A stretch of 64,000 nucleotides of DNA from assembly GCF_011075055.1 (NCBI RefSeq), contig NC_058145.1, forward strand, positions 5,861,228 to 5,925,227. Direction: 5' to 3'. A program made the translations under genes and the position numbers. Shown here in pieces: positions 42,930 to 54,768 of this stretch. The number at the start of each line of letters is the position of its first letter. Positions within the stretch are counted from its first letter, which is position 1. The notes beneath the pieces are model-generated. The model was not told the DNA's origin. It searched no databases and saw only the letters and a program-made list of their open reading frames with translations. This DNA comes from Mangifera indica. Lineage: Eukaryota > Streptophyta > Magnoliopsida > Sapindales > Anacardiaceae.

Positions 42930-45489
42930 ATTCTACTTAGATACTATTTTTATTTCTATTTGGCTTATCATTCTTACTAAAGTCTCTTATTTTTTTCCTT
43001 TTTCTTCTTTTGCCCTTTCAATATGTTTGAACTAAGGGTAAAATAGTCTTTTCACTAACCACACGGGTGTATGCCTAGGACGCACCCTCTTGTGTCTATT
43101 TTTAAATGCAGCATTCACTCTTGGAAAGTTACATATAGGTGTGTATTCTATACCACACGATTGTGTGTTCCTTTCTTTAAAACGAATATACAAAAATTGC
43201 AAAATTTCCTATTTTAAATTAAAGACATGCCAGCATTTATGAGGCCATATATGGCCGTGTGTCACAATCTAAAATCGCAACCTACCATTTTCCTACACTA
43301 TTCTGGCTGACTTTCAGCGATCCAACATGTATACAAGCATATAAACATGTCTCTAAACACTATAGATCAACTTTTAAAATTCAAAAATACAATAAACAAA
43401 ATCAAACATTAATCTCCAATTGCCAAAACCATTTTTCCCATACGTTCAACCTTAAATTCCATACTACAGAGTTAGCACATGATTTAATCACATTTAGAGG
43501 CAATTATAGGCCTTTTTCTCCCAACTAAAATCTCATCTAGATAGACATAATTTCAATTCACGTGACTGCCACCATTAAAACACAATATCATCTTACATAA
43601 CATGTTTACAAGGCTTATGGGTTGAAGATATTAAACCTCAAACACTATTAATATACAAACAATCATCATAACTCATTTAAAACCTCAAGAATCCACCAAT
43701 CAACATCACAATTCATAAGCCACTTTGAATCATTCCTTTAATAACCAAAAGGAGAGCCAACTTACTTGGCTTCTAACGTACAAGCAAATTCTTTGTGTGG
43801 CTGATGGTTTTCTAGCAATCGACAACTTCCTCTAGTGACTAAGAATCTCTCCTTTCATAACTCTCCCATTTTGGGTGCGATTAGATATAAGAATAATATG
43901 AGAGATTAGATTAAATGTGTTTTTTTTTTCTCTTTGACGTGACGTATAGACATGTAGGGACCCTACACAGAAGTGTGTCATGTCATATAACTAAGGCAAC
44001 ACTCAATCTTGTTGCGATTCTAATCTTATATGAGAAATTCAAACTTGCTAATGATACACGACCATGTATGCCCTTACACATAGCACGTATCACTCTTAAA
44101 AACACTAATTAACTCATTTAGAAAGCAAAAAAAAAAAAAAAGACTAGAATGCCATTGGGCTTACCTATGGGTGCTACACAAACACACTCCAAATCACATT
44201 GTATGGAAAATATAGAGCTCCAAAGAAAGGAGCATACACAAATCAAAACAAAAAAATAGCCTTAAAAAATAGTGCAAACCTATAACTAGGAAGAGATTTA
44301 AAGGAAAAACAAAACACAAAAGCATAACCAAGTCCAATAGAACTACACTAGCTCAAAACACTCAAACAATAAGACATGTAATCACAACCAGGCGAGAAAC
44401 ACACCACCTTTGCTATTGTAAGATAAATCTCAAGCTATCGAATGGAAGGAATGATGCACACACCCTTGAGAATAACCAGGGTAGCATAAGAAATAACAAA
44501 GACTAAAAACCCATACCAACACCAAACAAATAAGAAAAAGGAAGGCACTTGAACACCACTATGCCTAAATACTATAGCCAAAACAATAACACCAAAACAT
44601 AGACACCACAACTAGCTAGAAAGAGTTAGATAAGAACTAAGCAGACCTCCAAATAGAAACACAAAACCAAAAGAGACATAACAAAAGGAGAAAGGCGATA
44701 AAGGAATAAGCAAGAGGGAAAGGAGAAAAGAAATATAGAGGGGAAAAGGGAGGAGAGATAGAGGAAGGGTGTGTAGGGGGAGGGGGGAGAGGAAGAATAC
44801 TATAAAAGATAGTATTCAAGGCTAAGAAAAAGGGTTACTAGAGGAAAAATGTTGATGAAAACAAAAGGTGGATAAAGAGAAGGGAGAACATGATTTTAAG
44901 AGAGAGAAAGCTTTTTTTAGAGGGCAATACTTTTTCTAAACTCTAGTTTTACATCTACTCAACCAATCAAATTTCTTTCATAACATTAAATTTTTATTTA
45001 TCTATAGATCCAATCAATATGAAAAAATGATCAAACTAATAATCAATAAATCCTCTTTAAATGTGCTTTTCTTTGATAACAGGTGATTGCTCCAAACTTA
45101 TTTTAAGGTCTCTCAGGTTGTGTCTACTTTTTTTTAGTCTAATATATAATTTTAGGGAAGTATTTACTTTTAACTTTTTGTTTTAGTAATGCGATTATCC
45201 CTCATACAATGTTATCTTTCATAAAAGTTATTAAAGAGGGTGCAATTTTTTTTTTCAATGTTCTATGGTTAATTACTGAATTAGTTAACTGAAAATTTTC
45301 TTTTACCTTCTAATTATTTTTTCCTTTTGTACAAGAAACATGGTTTTATGAGAATTTGGTGTTTTTTGTTAGAAGCAAGAATTGTTTTCAAAAGAAAAAA
45401 ATTCTAAAAGAGAAATTTGTAGTTTGAAAAAAGAAAAACTTGAGTTTATCAACAAACACAATGACAAAATCCCAGGTCCATTAACTTAG
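42930..45489. other. Non-coding stretch
   Basis: No gene is supported. 43.0-44.15 kb resembles an old gypsy LTR (recurrent CCGTGTG/CACACGG wording) but no pair was found. 44.6-44.95 kb is strongly purine-rich (AGGGAGAGG-type) and ends in AGAGAGAAAG, a little like a LINE 5' end on the minus strand. An A14-type run lies near 44128. Confidence 0.3.
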
Positions 45490-46039
45490 GGAGAGAAATC
45501 AAAACACTAGATATTTCTTCAATAGTGTGAAGGATTAAAGAAATAGGAATTCTATTCCGGGAATCACTCCTGAAGATGGTTCTTATTCTTATGATATGAA
45601 AAGAGTCAAGGAAGAATTTGTGAAATATTTCAAAAATGTTCTTTGCAATATGAGAGGCACTTTTAATGATGAACGGGAGTTGAGAAGGCTTATTAAATAC
45701 CAAGTTTTGTTGGAGGTCGTAGAGCGGATGATTAGAGATATTGAAAAAGATGAAACAAAGTCCACTCTTTTCTCCATAGGCGATAACAAAGTGTTAGGAT
45801 CGGTGGACATGGAGTATATTTTTTCAAGGTGGCATGGAGTATAGTTGGCAAATTTTTGAAGGCCATCAAGCATTTCTTCTTAACTAGGCACCTCCTTAAA
45901 GAGGTAAATTATACTATCTTTTCCCTTACTCTTAAAGTTGCTAACCCCTCTTTTTATAAGGATTACAGGGCTATAACTTGTTGTAATACTATCTATAAGT
46001 ACATCACCAAAATCCTTCCAAATGGCCTCAAAGTCATTC
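45490..46039 (+). pseudogene. LINE ORF2 fragment (start of reverse transcriptase)
   Basis: The plus strand follows the ORF2 segment just before and into the RT: QNTRYFF near 45500, KEEFVKYFKNVL near 45610, then FLKAIKHFFLTRHLLKEVNYTIF and CCNTIYKYITKILP up to 46039. APGPDG is damaged to VLGSVDM. Frames shift near 45835. The 3' side is cut sharply by the Gypsy-4 LTR, and the rest of the LINE is not found beyond Gypsy-4. Confidence 0.8.
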
Positions 46040-46696
46040 TGGTGCATTTCCATCAAGACAATGCAACAACACACAAACTCAATTCTGGAAATTACTATTC
46101 ATTTGGCATAGCAGCAATTTGTCTCTCAATTTTAACCAACCAAAGGACCTCCAAATCTTGCAACTTATATATCATTGGAAAAAGAATTCAAAGAGCTTTC
46201 TAACGGTATATAATGTCAACCACAACTCAATCAACAAAGCATTCAAAACTAGATTCAAAGTTTGCTGGCAAAAATTGGAAATTGCAAAAGCACACACTGT
46301 GAACAGTAATCTGAGGCACACAACATGCATTCAAGTCTTCACACTTTGGATTTCAAGGGAAACATAAAATGTAACCAAAGCATAAAGGAAAGTTCCACCA
46401 ACCTTAAGGTCTTCCACCAAGAATAATTGGATGAAGGAAATGAGATAAAAGCCAACAAAGCTTTTCTTCAAATTTTCATTTAAAATGCTAACCAACCATT
46501 TTACAAAATATGACCACCTTTTATATAGGGAATAAGTGGTGGCAAAATGGACTTTCCAATACAAAATCTATTAATTGTTTTATGCAAAAATCCCTTGAAT
46601 TAAGCTAAGCCATGCATTCTAAACCAAGCCCATACATAGTAATTAACTAAAGGCAAGAGTGATTTGCTTTTTCCTTAACTTTAGGAATTATGTTTC

Positions 46697-46758
46697 CTAA
46701 CTAAAACAACTAAATTCTAACTTAGTTCTAACTAAAACAACTAAATTCTAACTTAGTT
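46697..46758. repeat. 31-bp tandem duplication in Gypsy-4 LTR
   Basis: The unit starting CTAACTAAAAC occurs at 46697 and again at 46728. The partner LTR at 50080-51059 has one copy, so it arose after insertion or was lost there. Confidence 0.8.
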
Positions 46759-46937
46759 CTAATGTAACTAAAACCCAATTTTGGGCTTCTCAAAATGATG
46801 CTTGGACGTTTGGGCCATTGATGGACTTCAAAAGTTGCACTTTTGAATCAATTGGAGCAAGCCATTCATTTGGACCTTGGGTGGATGTAATAAGACTATG
46901 CCCAAAAGTGGTTTTGGGCCAAAATTGAAGGTGCAAT

Positions 46938-47914
46938 TGGTGCATATCCATCAAGGCAATGCAACAATTCACAAACTCAAATCTGGAAATTAATGTTCAT
47001 ATGGCACAACAGCACATTGTCTTCCAATTTAATCAATCAAATGACCTCCAAAACATACAAAGGATAGATCATTGGAAAGGGTACTCAAAGAGCTTTCTAA
47101 TGGTATATTATAGCAATCACAACTCAATCAACAAGGCATTCAAAACTTGTTTCAAAGTTTGATGGCAAAATCACACACTGTGAACAGTATCCGGACATAC
47201 AACACATATTCACACTTTGGATTTCAAGGGTAACAAGAAAGTTAACCAAGGCATAAAGGAAATTTCCACCAACCTTGGGGTCTTCCACCACCAATTCTTC
47301 CCCCAAGATGAATTGGATAAAGGAAAAAGCAACTAAAGAAAAGCTACAAAGCTTTACTTGAATATTTCATTATCAAAGAAGTCTAGCCTTTACAAGTGAA
47401 AATCCACTTTCATATACAAGAGCAAGTGGCGGCAAAAATTAGATATTAATTTGACATGGAAGCTTTTCCCTTCATTTAAGCTTAGGCATTCATTCAATAC
47501 TAAGGCCATACCATATTAATTGAAGAAAACAACAAAAGGGAACAACTTTTCCCTAAAAGGTGGAACTATGTCCACCAACTAAAGTTACTTGCTTCCCTTT
47601 TAGTTACAATCCAACTAAATGGGCTTCATGGCATCTTGGGCTCCAGTTAAGTGATGGAGGGCTGCCTCATCTACTTGGGCTTCAAGTGGGCTTGTAGTTG
47701 GCTTCTTGGACTCATTTAAGCTTCCATTTCATTAAGGCCTTGGATGCAAGTAATGAGATTGCACCCAAAAGTAAAGTTGGGCCAAGGTGGAAAAAGCAAT
47801 GAATCTTTGGGCTTGCATAGAGCTAATTCTTCATTCTCAATGGTGGCTTGAGCCAAATGGAGATTTGATAGAGACTTGGAAGCTAGGGTTGGAGAGGTAG
47901 CCGAAAATACATCA
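46938..47914 (-). repeat. Solo LTR of the Gypsy-2/3 family nested in Gypsy-4 LTR
   Basis: 977 bp, TGGTGCATATCC to AAAATACATCA, with no internal region. It is flanked by GCAAT (46933-46937) and ACAAT (47915-47919), a target duplication with one mismatch. The interrupted LTR resumes with GCTTCCTTTGG as in the 24.8-kb solo LTR. Confidence 0.9.
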
Positions 47915-49265
47915 ACAATGCTTCCTTTGGCTTGGGATTTGCTAGAACTTCATTCTTCTTGGCTTCAAAGGTTGCATGGAGACTTGAGGATGGCTTGGAA
48001 CCCAAAAATGGCAATGGAGCTGCGTATACATCATCCTCCCTGGGTTGAGAAGGATTTGCCCTCAAATCCTCACGATGGTTATCCTTCACTTGCTGACCAT
48101 TCATAAACAAGCTCTCTTTCTTGACTTCTTTTCCTTTAATAGCTTTATGAACCTGTTGTGGACTAAGAAAAGTTAAAGTGATAGTCTTACCATTGGATTC
48201 AAAGGAGTAAGTATTCTTCTTGCCATCATGCTTCACTTCCCTATCAAATTGCCAAGGTCTTCCTAATAACAAGTGACAAGCATCCATAGGAATCACATCA
48301 CACAAAATCTCATCATTATAATGCTTACCAATGGAGAAGGAAACAAACACTTGTTTGGCTACTTGGAGGCTGGTCCAATTACTCAACCATTGTAGTTTGT
48401 ATGGTTGAGGGTGTGGCATGGTCGATAACCCAAGTTTGTCTACTAAGGTGAATGAGACCGCATTTGCACAACTCCCACTGTCAATAATTAAGGAACACAC
48501 TTTACCTCCAATAGTGCACCTTGATTGAAAAATGTGAAGTCTTTGCTTTTCATGAGGAAGCCGCTTGGCATGCAAAGCTTTCCTAATAACTAGCAACTCT
48601 CCTTCATCAGCTCCTTGTACAATTTCTTCTTCTTTCTTATTGGCTTCATCACTTTCATGGCTGGAAACTTCACTTTCTTCTTCTTCTTGAGGGGACTCCT
48701 CAATTGTTTGTATCTCTATTAAGGATAAAACTTTCCTATTAGGGCATTCAGCTTGAAAGTGTCCATAGCCTTGACATTTAAAGCACATTTTGTTGGAGAG
48801 GTTGGTCTTCACCATATTAGGCTTGTCCTTAGTTGGTTCCACCACTTTTTCCTTACCTTTCTCCTTGGAAAAAGAATTAGTAGCATTTGTGTAGGATGAG
48901 GAACCTTTATGGAAGGTAGTTCCCTTGGTAAAAAATGTGCTTTTGTTAAATAATGTCCCTTTGGAGAAAGACTTGGAAACCATGGGCTTCATAGCCTTCT
49001 TTTGCTTCTTCACTTTAATAGTCAACTTACACACATCTTCAAAAGTGCAATATGGTTGCAACTCCACCATATGAGCAATGTCTTGATTCAATCCTTCAAT
49101 AAATCTTGCAATGGTTTGCTCCCTTATTTCCGGTAGCTCACTCCTCATTAATAGCTTCTCAAACTCCCTTATATAATGCTCTACTCCATCACTTCCTTGC
49201 TTAAGGGTGTGTAGCTTGAGATAAAGATCTTGTTTATGGTTGTCAGAGAGGAATCTTCTCTTCAT
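47883..49265 (-). CDS. Gypsy-4 gag-protease with in-frame fusion to the integrase tail
   Basis: This 460-residue frame holds the second half of gag (EHYIREFEKLLMRSEL), a zinc knuckle CFKCQGYGHFQAEC and the protease LIIDSGSCANA through HLLLGRPWQFDREV. Just after FMNGQQV, where Gypsy-3 goes on to the RT, it jumps in frame to the end of the integrase (HREDLRANPSQP) and enters the LTR. About 2.7 kb of pol is missing. The last about ten codons come from the nested solo LTR. The N-terminus is cut off by a Trp-to-stop change just upstream (TGG to TAG in the SWEK motif). This looks like a gag-only derivative that could only move with help. Confidence 0.85.
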   Translation of the reverse strand: MKRRFLSDNHKQDLYLKLHTLKQGSDGVEHYIREFEKLLMRSELPEIREQTIARFIEGLNQDIAHMVELQPYCTFEDVCKLTIKVKKQKKAMKPMVSKSFSKGTLFNKSTFFTKGTTFHKGSSSYTNATNSFSKEKGKEKVVEPTKDKPNMVKTNLSNKMCFKCQGYGHFQAECPNRKVLSLIEIQTIEESPQEEEESEVSSHESDEANKKEEEIVQGADEGELLVIRKALHAKRLPHEKQRLHIFQSRCTIGGKVCSLIIDSGSCANAVSFTLVDKLGLSTMPHPQPYKLQWLSNWTSLQVAKQVFVSFSIGKHYNDEILCDVIPMDACHLLLGRPWQFDREVKHDGKKNTYSFESNGKTITLTFLSPQQVHKAIKGKEVKKESLFMNGQQVKDNHREDLRANPSQPREDDVYAAPLPFLGSKPSSSLHATFEAKKNEVLANPKPKEALLMYFRLPLQP

Positions 49266-49877
49266 AAGCTTATTTAGTTTCTCCTAAGATCTCACACTCT
49301 CTTTGTCATCCCTTCCCTTTGCTTCTTGAGATTTTCCCACCACAAGGATGCATAATCCTTGAATTTCAAGATGGCAAGCTTACATTTCTTCTTATCCGAA
49401 AACCCTTATCTTCAAAAACTCTCTCTATAACATGTAACTAATTAACAAAATCATCTGGATCCATACTACCCTCAAATTCTGGAATTTCAATTTTCAATCT
49501 CCTATCATCGTCCCTATTTCTCCTAGTGCTTTCTCTTGTTCTTCTTCACTTGAATCATCATGAAGCATCAATTCCTCCCTATGATGTCTAGGAGGAAGAG
49601 GGGAAGGTCTAATATGTCTTCTTGGGTGATGTAGTTGGGTTGGGTGAGGTGGAGGAGGGGGTATTTGGCTTTGTGTTGAAGTTTGGGGTTGTGATAAGGG
49701 TGCCCGACTTTGAGTAAGGGTCAAGTCTCTCATCATTTGCATCATTTGATTCATTTGGTCCTTAATTGCCTTAAGTTCTCCTTTGACCTTTTCTTTTAGT
49801 GTCATGTGGGCAAATTCCCAAGGATGAGGAAGTGAGGAAGATGAGGATGAAGTTGTTTTATGAGACATTTTTGGCAA
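49266..49877 (-). pseudogene. Gypsy-4 gag N-terminal part
   Basis: The piece at 49494-49877 begins MPKMSHKTTSSSSSS and matches the P/Q-rich gag N-terminus of Gypsy-3. Between 49266 and 49494 the gag core is recognisable but has at least one stop and small indels (near 49270, 49310 and 49405). Confidence 0.82.
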
Positions 49878-50060
49878 TGGCTAGTGGGTAAAGGCTAATG
49901 GCTATAAGTGTTTAAGGGTTGGGGGGAGTATTGGTAAGTGTTTAGGTTAAGGAAGGTTTGTGTTTTAGGCAAATTAAGGTTTTGTGATAGTGAACAGTAA
50001 ATTCTGACGGTAAACAATAGTTTCGGGAGACAGAAATCAGTCAACAAATCACACAAATAC

Positions 50061-50077
50061 CCTAAGCTTTGATACCA
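50061..50077 (-). promoter_or_regulatory. Gypsy-4 degenerate primer binding site
   Basis: Minus strand reads TGGTATCAAAGCTTAGG next to the 5' LTR; one change from the TGGTATCAGAGC initiator-Met site. Confidence 0.75.
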
Positions 50078-50079
50078 AA

Positions 50080-51059
50080 TGGTGTATTTCCATCAAGACA
50101 ATGCAACAACACACAAACTCAATTCTGGAAATTACTATTCATTTGGCATAGCAGCAATTTGTCTCTCAATTTTAACCAACCAAAGGACCTCCAAATCTTG
50201 CAAATTATATATCATTGGAAAAAGCATTCAAAGAGATTTCTAACAGTATATAATGTCAACCACAACTCAATCAACAAAGCATTCAAAACTAGATTCAAAG
50301 TTTGCTGGCAAAAACTGGAAATTGCAAAAGCACACACTGTGAACAGTAATCCGAGGCACACAACATGCATTCAAGTCTTCACACTTTGGATTTCAAGGGA
50401 AACATAAAATGTAACCAAGACATAAAGGAAAGTTCCACCAACCTTGAGGTCTTCCACCAAGAATGATTGGATAAAGGAAATGCGATAAAAGCCAACAAAG
50501 CTTTTCTTCAAATTTTCATTTAAAATGCTAACCAACCATTTTACAAAGTATGACCACCTTTTATATAGGGAATAAGTGGTGGCAAAATGGACTTTCCAAT
50601 ACAAAATCTATTAATTGTTTTATGCAAAAATCCCTTGAATTAAGCTAAGTCATGCATTCTAAAACAAGCCCATACATAGTAATTAACTAAAGGCAAAAGT
50701 GATTTGCTTTTTCCTTAACTTTAGGAATTATGTTTCCTAACTAAAACAACTAAATTCTAACTTAGTTTCAATGTAACTAAAACCCAATTTTGGGCTTCTC
50801 AAAATGATGCTTGGATGTTTGGGCAATTGATGGACTTCAAAAGTTGCACTTTTGGATCAATTTGAGCAAGCCATTCATTTGGACCTTGGGTGGATGTAAT
50901 AAGACTATACCCAAAAGTGGTTTTAGGCCAAAATTGAAGGTGCAATGCTCCTTTGGCTTGGGATTTGCTAGAACTTCATTCTTCTTGGCTTCAAAGGTTG
51001 CATGGAGACTTGAGGATGGCTTGGAACACAAAAATGACAATGGAGCAGCGTATACATCA
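50080..51059 (-). repeat. Gypsy-4 5' LTR (right)
   Basis: 980 bp, TGGTGTATTTCC to GTATACATCA on the plus strand, matching 46040-48033 without the nested LTR. Confidence 0.9.
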
Positions 51060-51174
51060 TAAAATTCTTCTCGTTAGCCAATTGTGCATTAGCTATTCAC
51101 ATTTATGAAATTCTAAAAATTTTCATTTGGCTTGTACCAGCCATTCCATAAAAAGTATAGACTATTCAAGGTGT
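51060..51174. other. Short spacer between Gypsy-4 and Gypsy-5
   Basis: About 115 bases of AT-rich DNA with no recognisable content. It continues at 57773 beyond Gypsy-5. Confidence 0.6.
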
Positions 51175-51179
51175 ATTTT
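51175..51179. repeat. Target-site duplication of Gypsy-5, left copy
   Basis: ATTTT, repeated at 57768-57772. Confidence 0.8.
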
Positions 51180-52144
51180 TGGTGCATTTCCATCAAGACA
51201 ATGCAATAACACACAAACTTAATTCTGAAAATTACTGTTCATTTGGCACAGTCATGCAAATTATATATCATTGGAAAAGGCATTCAAAGAGCTTTGTAAT
51301 GGTATATAATATCAACCACAACTCAATTAACAAGGCATTCAAAACTAGCTTCAAAGTTTGCTAGCAAAAACTGGAAATTGCAAAATCATACACTGTAAAC
51401 AGTATCTGAAGCATACAACACACATTCACATCTTCACACTTTAGATTTCAAAGGTAACAAGAAAATTAACCAAGGCATAAAGGAAAATTCCACCAACCTT
51501 GGGATCTTCCACCACGAATTCTTCCTCCAAGATGAATTGGATAAAGGAACAAACAAAGAAAAGCTCCAAAGCTTTGCTTGAAATTTTCACTATCAAAGGA
51601 GTCTAAAGTTTACAAGTGAAAAAGCCACACTTATATACATGAGGAAGTGGCGGCAAAATGAGCATGCATAGGCCATTAATTAGACAAGTAAGCTATGACC
51701 TTTATTTAAGCTTAGCTAATCAAATAAACTAATGCCATACCATATTAATGAAGAAAATGACAACAAAGGAACAACGTTCCCTAAAAAGTGGAACTATGTC
51801 CACCAACTAAAGTTACTTGCTTCCTCTTTAGTTTCAATTCAACTAAATGGGCTTCATGGCATCTTGGGCTCCAATTTAAGTGATGGATGGCTGCCTCATC
51901 TACTTGGGCTTCAAAGTGGGCTTGTAGTTGGCTTCTTGAACTCATTTAAGCTTTTATTTCATTAAGGCCTTGGATGCAAGTAATGAGAGTGCATCCAAAA
52001 GTAAAGTTAGGCCAAATTAGAGATGACAAAGGTTTTTTGGGCTTGCATAAAGCTTTTCCCTCATTCCCTTCATTAGCTTGGGTCGAATAGTGCATGACTA
52101 AGAACTTGGGGGCCGAAAATGTTGAAGTGGTCGGAGATACATCA
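51180..52144 (-). repeat. Gypsy-5 3' LTR (left)
   Basis: 965 bp. Relative to its partner it lacks a stretch after GGCACAGT (near 51250) but keeps the 51660-51765 part that the right copy has lost. Confidence 0.9.
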
Positions 52145-53385
52145 TCCCCCCTGGGTTGGGAAGGACTTGCCCTCAAGTCTTCAAGGTGACTATCCTCCAT
52201 GTATGATGAAAGATCTCCAACATTGAAGGTGGTCAAGACTCCTCCCATTTCATCCGGAAGATTCACCTTGTATGCATTGTCATTCACCTTCTCAAGCACT
52301 TCAAATGGTTCATCAGCCCTTGGAGCTAGCTTAGTCCTCCTCTTGCTTGGAAATCTCTCTTTTCTCAAATGCAACCAAACCAAGTCACCAGGTTTGAAAA
52401 TTGATGGCTTTTTATGCTTATTGACCTTTTTCTTGTGAGCTTTATTGGTCTTCCTGATCTGAAATTTGATGGATTTATGGAGTTTCTTCATGGCAACAGC
52501 TTTTTCCTTGGCTTCCTTATGAACTTGCACATCAAGAGGTAAAGAAGTTAGATCCAAAGGAGCTAAAGGATTGAGACCATACACTACCTCAAATGGAGAG
52601 TGTCCGGTTGTAGTGCTTAGACTCCTATTGTACACAAATTTAGCTTGTGCAAGCTTCAAATCCCAATCTCTCAAGTGTTTGCTGACCATGGTTCTCAAAA
52701 TGGCTCCCAAGGTTTTATTGGTTGCTTCAGTTTGGCCATCCATTTGTAGGTGATAGAAGGTGCTAAACATAAGTTTAGTGCCTAATTTACTCCACAAAGT
52801 CCTCCAAAAATGGCTTAAGAATTTGGTATCCTTATCCGAAACTATGGTTCTAGGGATTCCATGAAGTCTTACCACTTTTTTGAAGAATAAGTCAGCCACT
52901 TTGCTTGCATCTTTAGTCTTGGTGCATGGTAAGAAGTGAGCCATTTTGGAAAACCTATCAACCACCACCATTATTGCATCTTTCCCTCTTTGAGTTATAG
53001 GAAGAACTATCACAAAATCTATGCTAAGATCTTCCCAAGGTTGCTCCGAAACCGGCAAAGGCATGTAAGGACCAGCTTTGAAATGAGATTTGGACCTTTC
53101 ATAAGTGCCACACCTTGTTACAATGGCTTGGACATCACCAACCATCTTAGGCCAATAGAAATGTTCTTTAAGCATATCCAAGGTTTTATTTATGCCAAAA
53201 TGACCTGCCAACCTACCACCATCTGTCTCCCTAATAAAAAGCTCTCTAAAAGCACCCTTAGGGATGCATAATTTGGTTCCTGTGAAAAGGAAACCATCTT
53301 GGATAATGTAGTCTTCATAGGCACCCATTGAACACTTCTTCAAGATCTCTCCAAGCTCTTCATCTTCATGATAATAATCTTTCAT
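51946..53385 (-). pseudogene. Gypsy-5 integrase region
   Basis: 479 open residues with the zinc-binding part (H in RETDGG is lost: Gypsy-3 has RETHGG; CGTY replaces CGTC), then SIDFVIVLP, IVSDKDTKF and DGQTEATN with the D-D-E residues. The tail passes DLRASPSQPRGDD into the LTR. A Gln-to-stop change just upstream (FQLM to F-stop-LM) separates it from RNase H. Loss of zinc ligands and upstream stops make it inactive. Confidence 0.85.
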
Positions 53386-54768
53386 GAGCTAAAACCCAAG
53401 GACTTGTGCATCAAGTATGGATAATAGATAATGTCTCTTTGAGAGTGCATCAACAACTACATTAGAAGCTTCTTGCTTATAGGAAGAAACAAAAGAGAAA
53501 GATTGAAGGAATTCTACCCATTTAGCATGCTTTGCACTTATCTTTTGTTCGCTACTAAGAAACTTCAAAGCTTGATGATTTGAATGGAGAACAAATTGCT
53601 TAGGCCTTAAGTAATGACTCCACTGATCTAAGGCCCTAACAATAGCATAAAATTCTTTATCATAGGTAGACTATCTCCTCTTTGTATAATTAAGCTTCTC
53701 ACTAAAATAAGTTATAAGTCTTTTAGCTTGAGTTAGGACTGCCCCAATGCCAACTCCACTAGCATCATACTCCACTTCAAATATTTTATCAAAGTCAGGT
53801 AAGGCTAAGATGAGGGCTTCACATAACCTCTTTTTAATCTCCTCAAATGCTTTGGAGGCTGTCGTGGACCATTCAAACCCATTCTTCTTCATGCATTCAG
53901 TAATGGGAGCCATGAGAGTGCTAAAATTATGCACAAAACATCTATAGAAAGAAGCAAGGCCATGGAAGCTCTTTACTTCAGTAAGAGTCATCGGTTGGGG
54001 CCAAGTTTTAATGGCTTCTACCTTGGATTAATCTACTTAGATGCCATCTTTGGAAACTAAATATCCAAGGAACACAACTTGGTCTACAAAGAATTCACAC
54101 TTCTCTTCCTTTGCATATGACTTATTCTTTCTCAACACATCAAAGACACTCCTCAAATGCAAGACATGAACATCACAAGTTTTGCTATACGCTAATATGT
54201 CATCAAAATACACAACAACAAAAAAGCCAATGAAAGGTTTGAGTACCTCATTCATAAGCCTCAAGAAAGTCCTTGGAACATTTGAAAGGCCAAAGGGCAT
54301 AACCAACCATTCATATAAGTCTCCTTTAGTCTTGAAAGTTGTCTTCCATTCATCTCCTTCTTTCATCCTTATTTGATGGTAGCCACTCCTTAGATCAATT
54401 TTGGAGAAGACACAAGCACCATGTAACTCATCAAACATGTCATCAAGTCTAGGGATGGGATACCTATACTTGATGGTTATATTATTAATGGCTCTACCAT
54501 CCACACACATCCTGTATGAGCCATCTTTCTTGGGAACAAGTAGGGCTGGAACGAAACATAGACTCATGTTAGGCCTTATAAAGCCTTTTTCAATAAATTC
54601 TTCCACTTGCCTTTGCAACTCTTTAGTCTCCATGGGATTGCATCTATAGGCTGGTTTATTAGGCAATGGTGCACCTGGAACCAAGTTAATTTGATGTTCA
54701 ATGCCTTTTATAGGAGGGAGGCCGGATGGAAGCTCTAGTGGGAACACATCTTCGAATTCAGCTAATAG
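53386..54768 (-). pseudogene. Gypsy-5 reverse transcriptase / RNase H region
   Basis: RNase H is at 53671-53991 ([13 protein letters not shown]) and further in broken frame to 53386. The RT is at 54037-54747 with [25 protein letters not shown] and [12 protein letters not shown]. Stops near 53670, 54030 and 54770 divide the pieces. Confidence 0.85.

Larger units (their letters stand above)
46040..48033 (-). repeat. Gypsy-4 3' LTR (left), interrupted by a solo LTR
   Basis: Parts 46040-46937 and 47920-48033, about 1012 bp without the insertion. It is longer than its 980-bp partner mainly because of a 31-bp tandem duplication (CTAACTAAAACAACTAAATT unit) at 46697-46758. Confidence 0.88.
46040..51059 (-). 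mobile_element. Gypsy-4: non-autonomous Ty3/gypsy element with pol deleted
   Basis: The element has LTRs at 46040-48033 (holding a nested solo LTR) and 50080-51059 and an internal region of only 2046 bp, against 4716 bp in Gypsy-3. Gag and protease are kept, while RT, RNase H and almost all integrase are missing. The 5-bp sequences outside the LTRs (CATTC and TAAAA) do not match, so the ends may come from recombination or later deletion. The primer site is a mutated initiator-Met type (TGGTATCAAAGC). Confidence 0.88.

Noticed and set aside
43259..43528. 89-residue open frame
   Set aside because: It needs a GTG start, has no family wording and lies in LTR-like AT-rich DNA.
44637..44819. Proline/serine-rich 60-residue frame on the minus strand
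   Set aside because: It results from a purine-rich low-complexity stretch, not from a gene.
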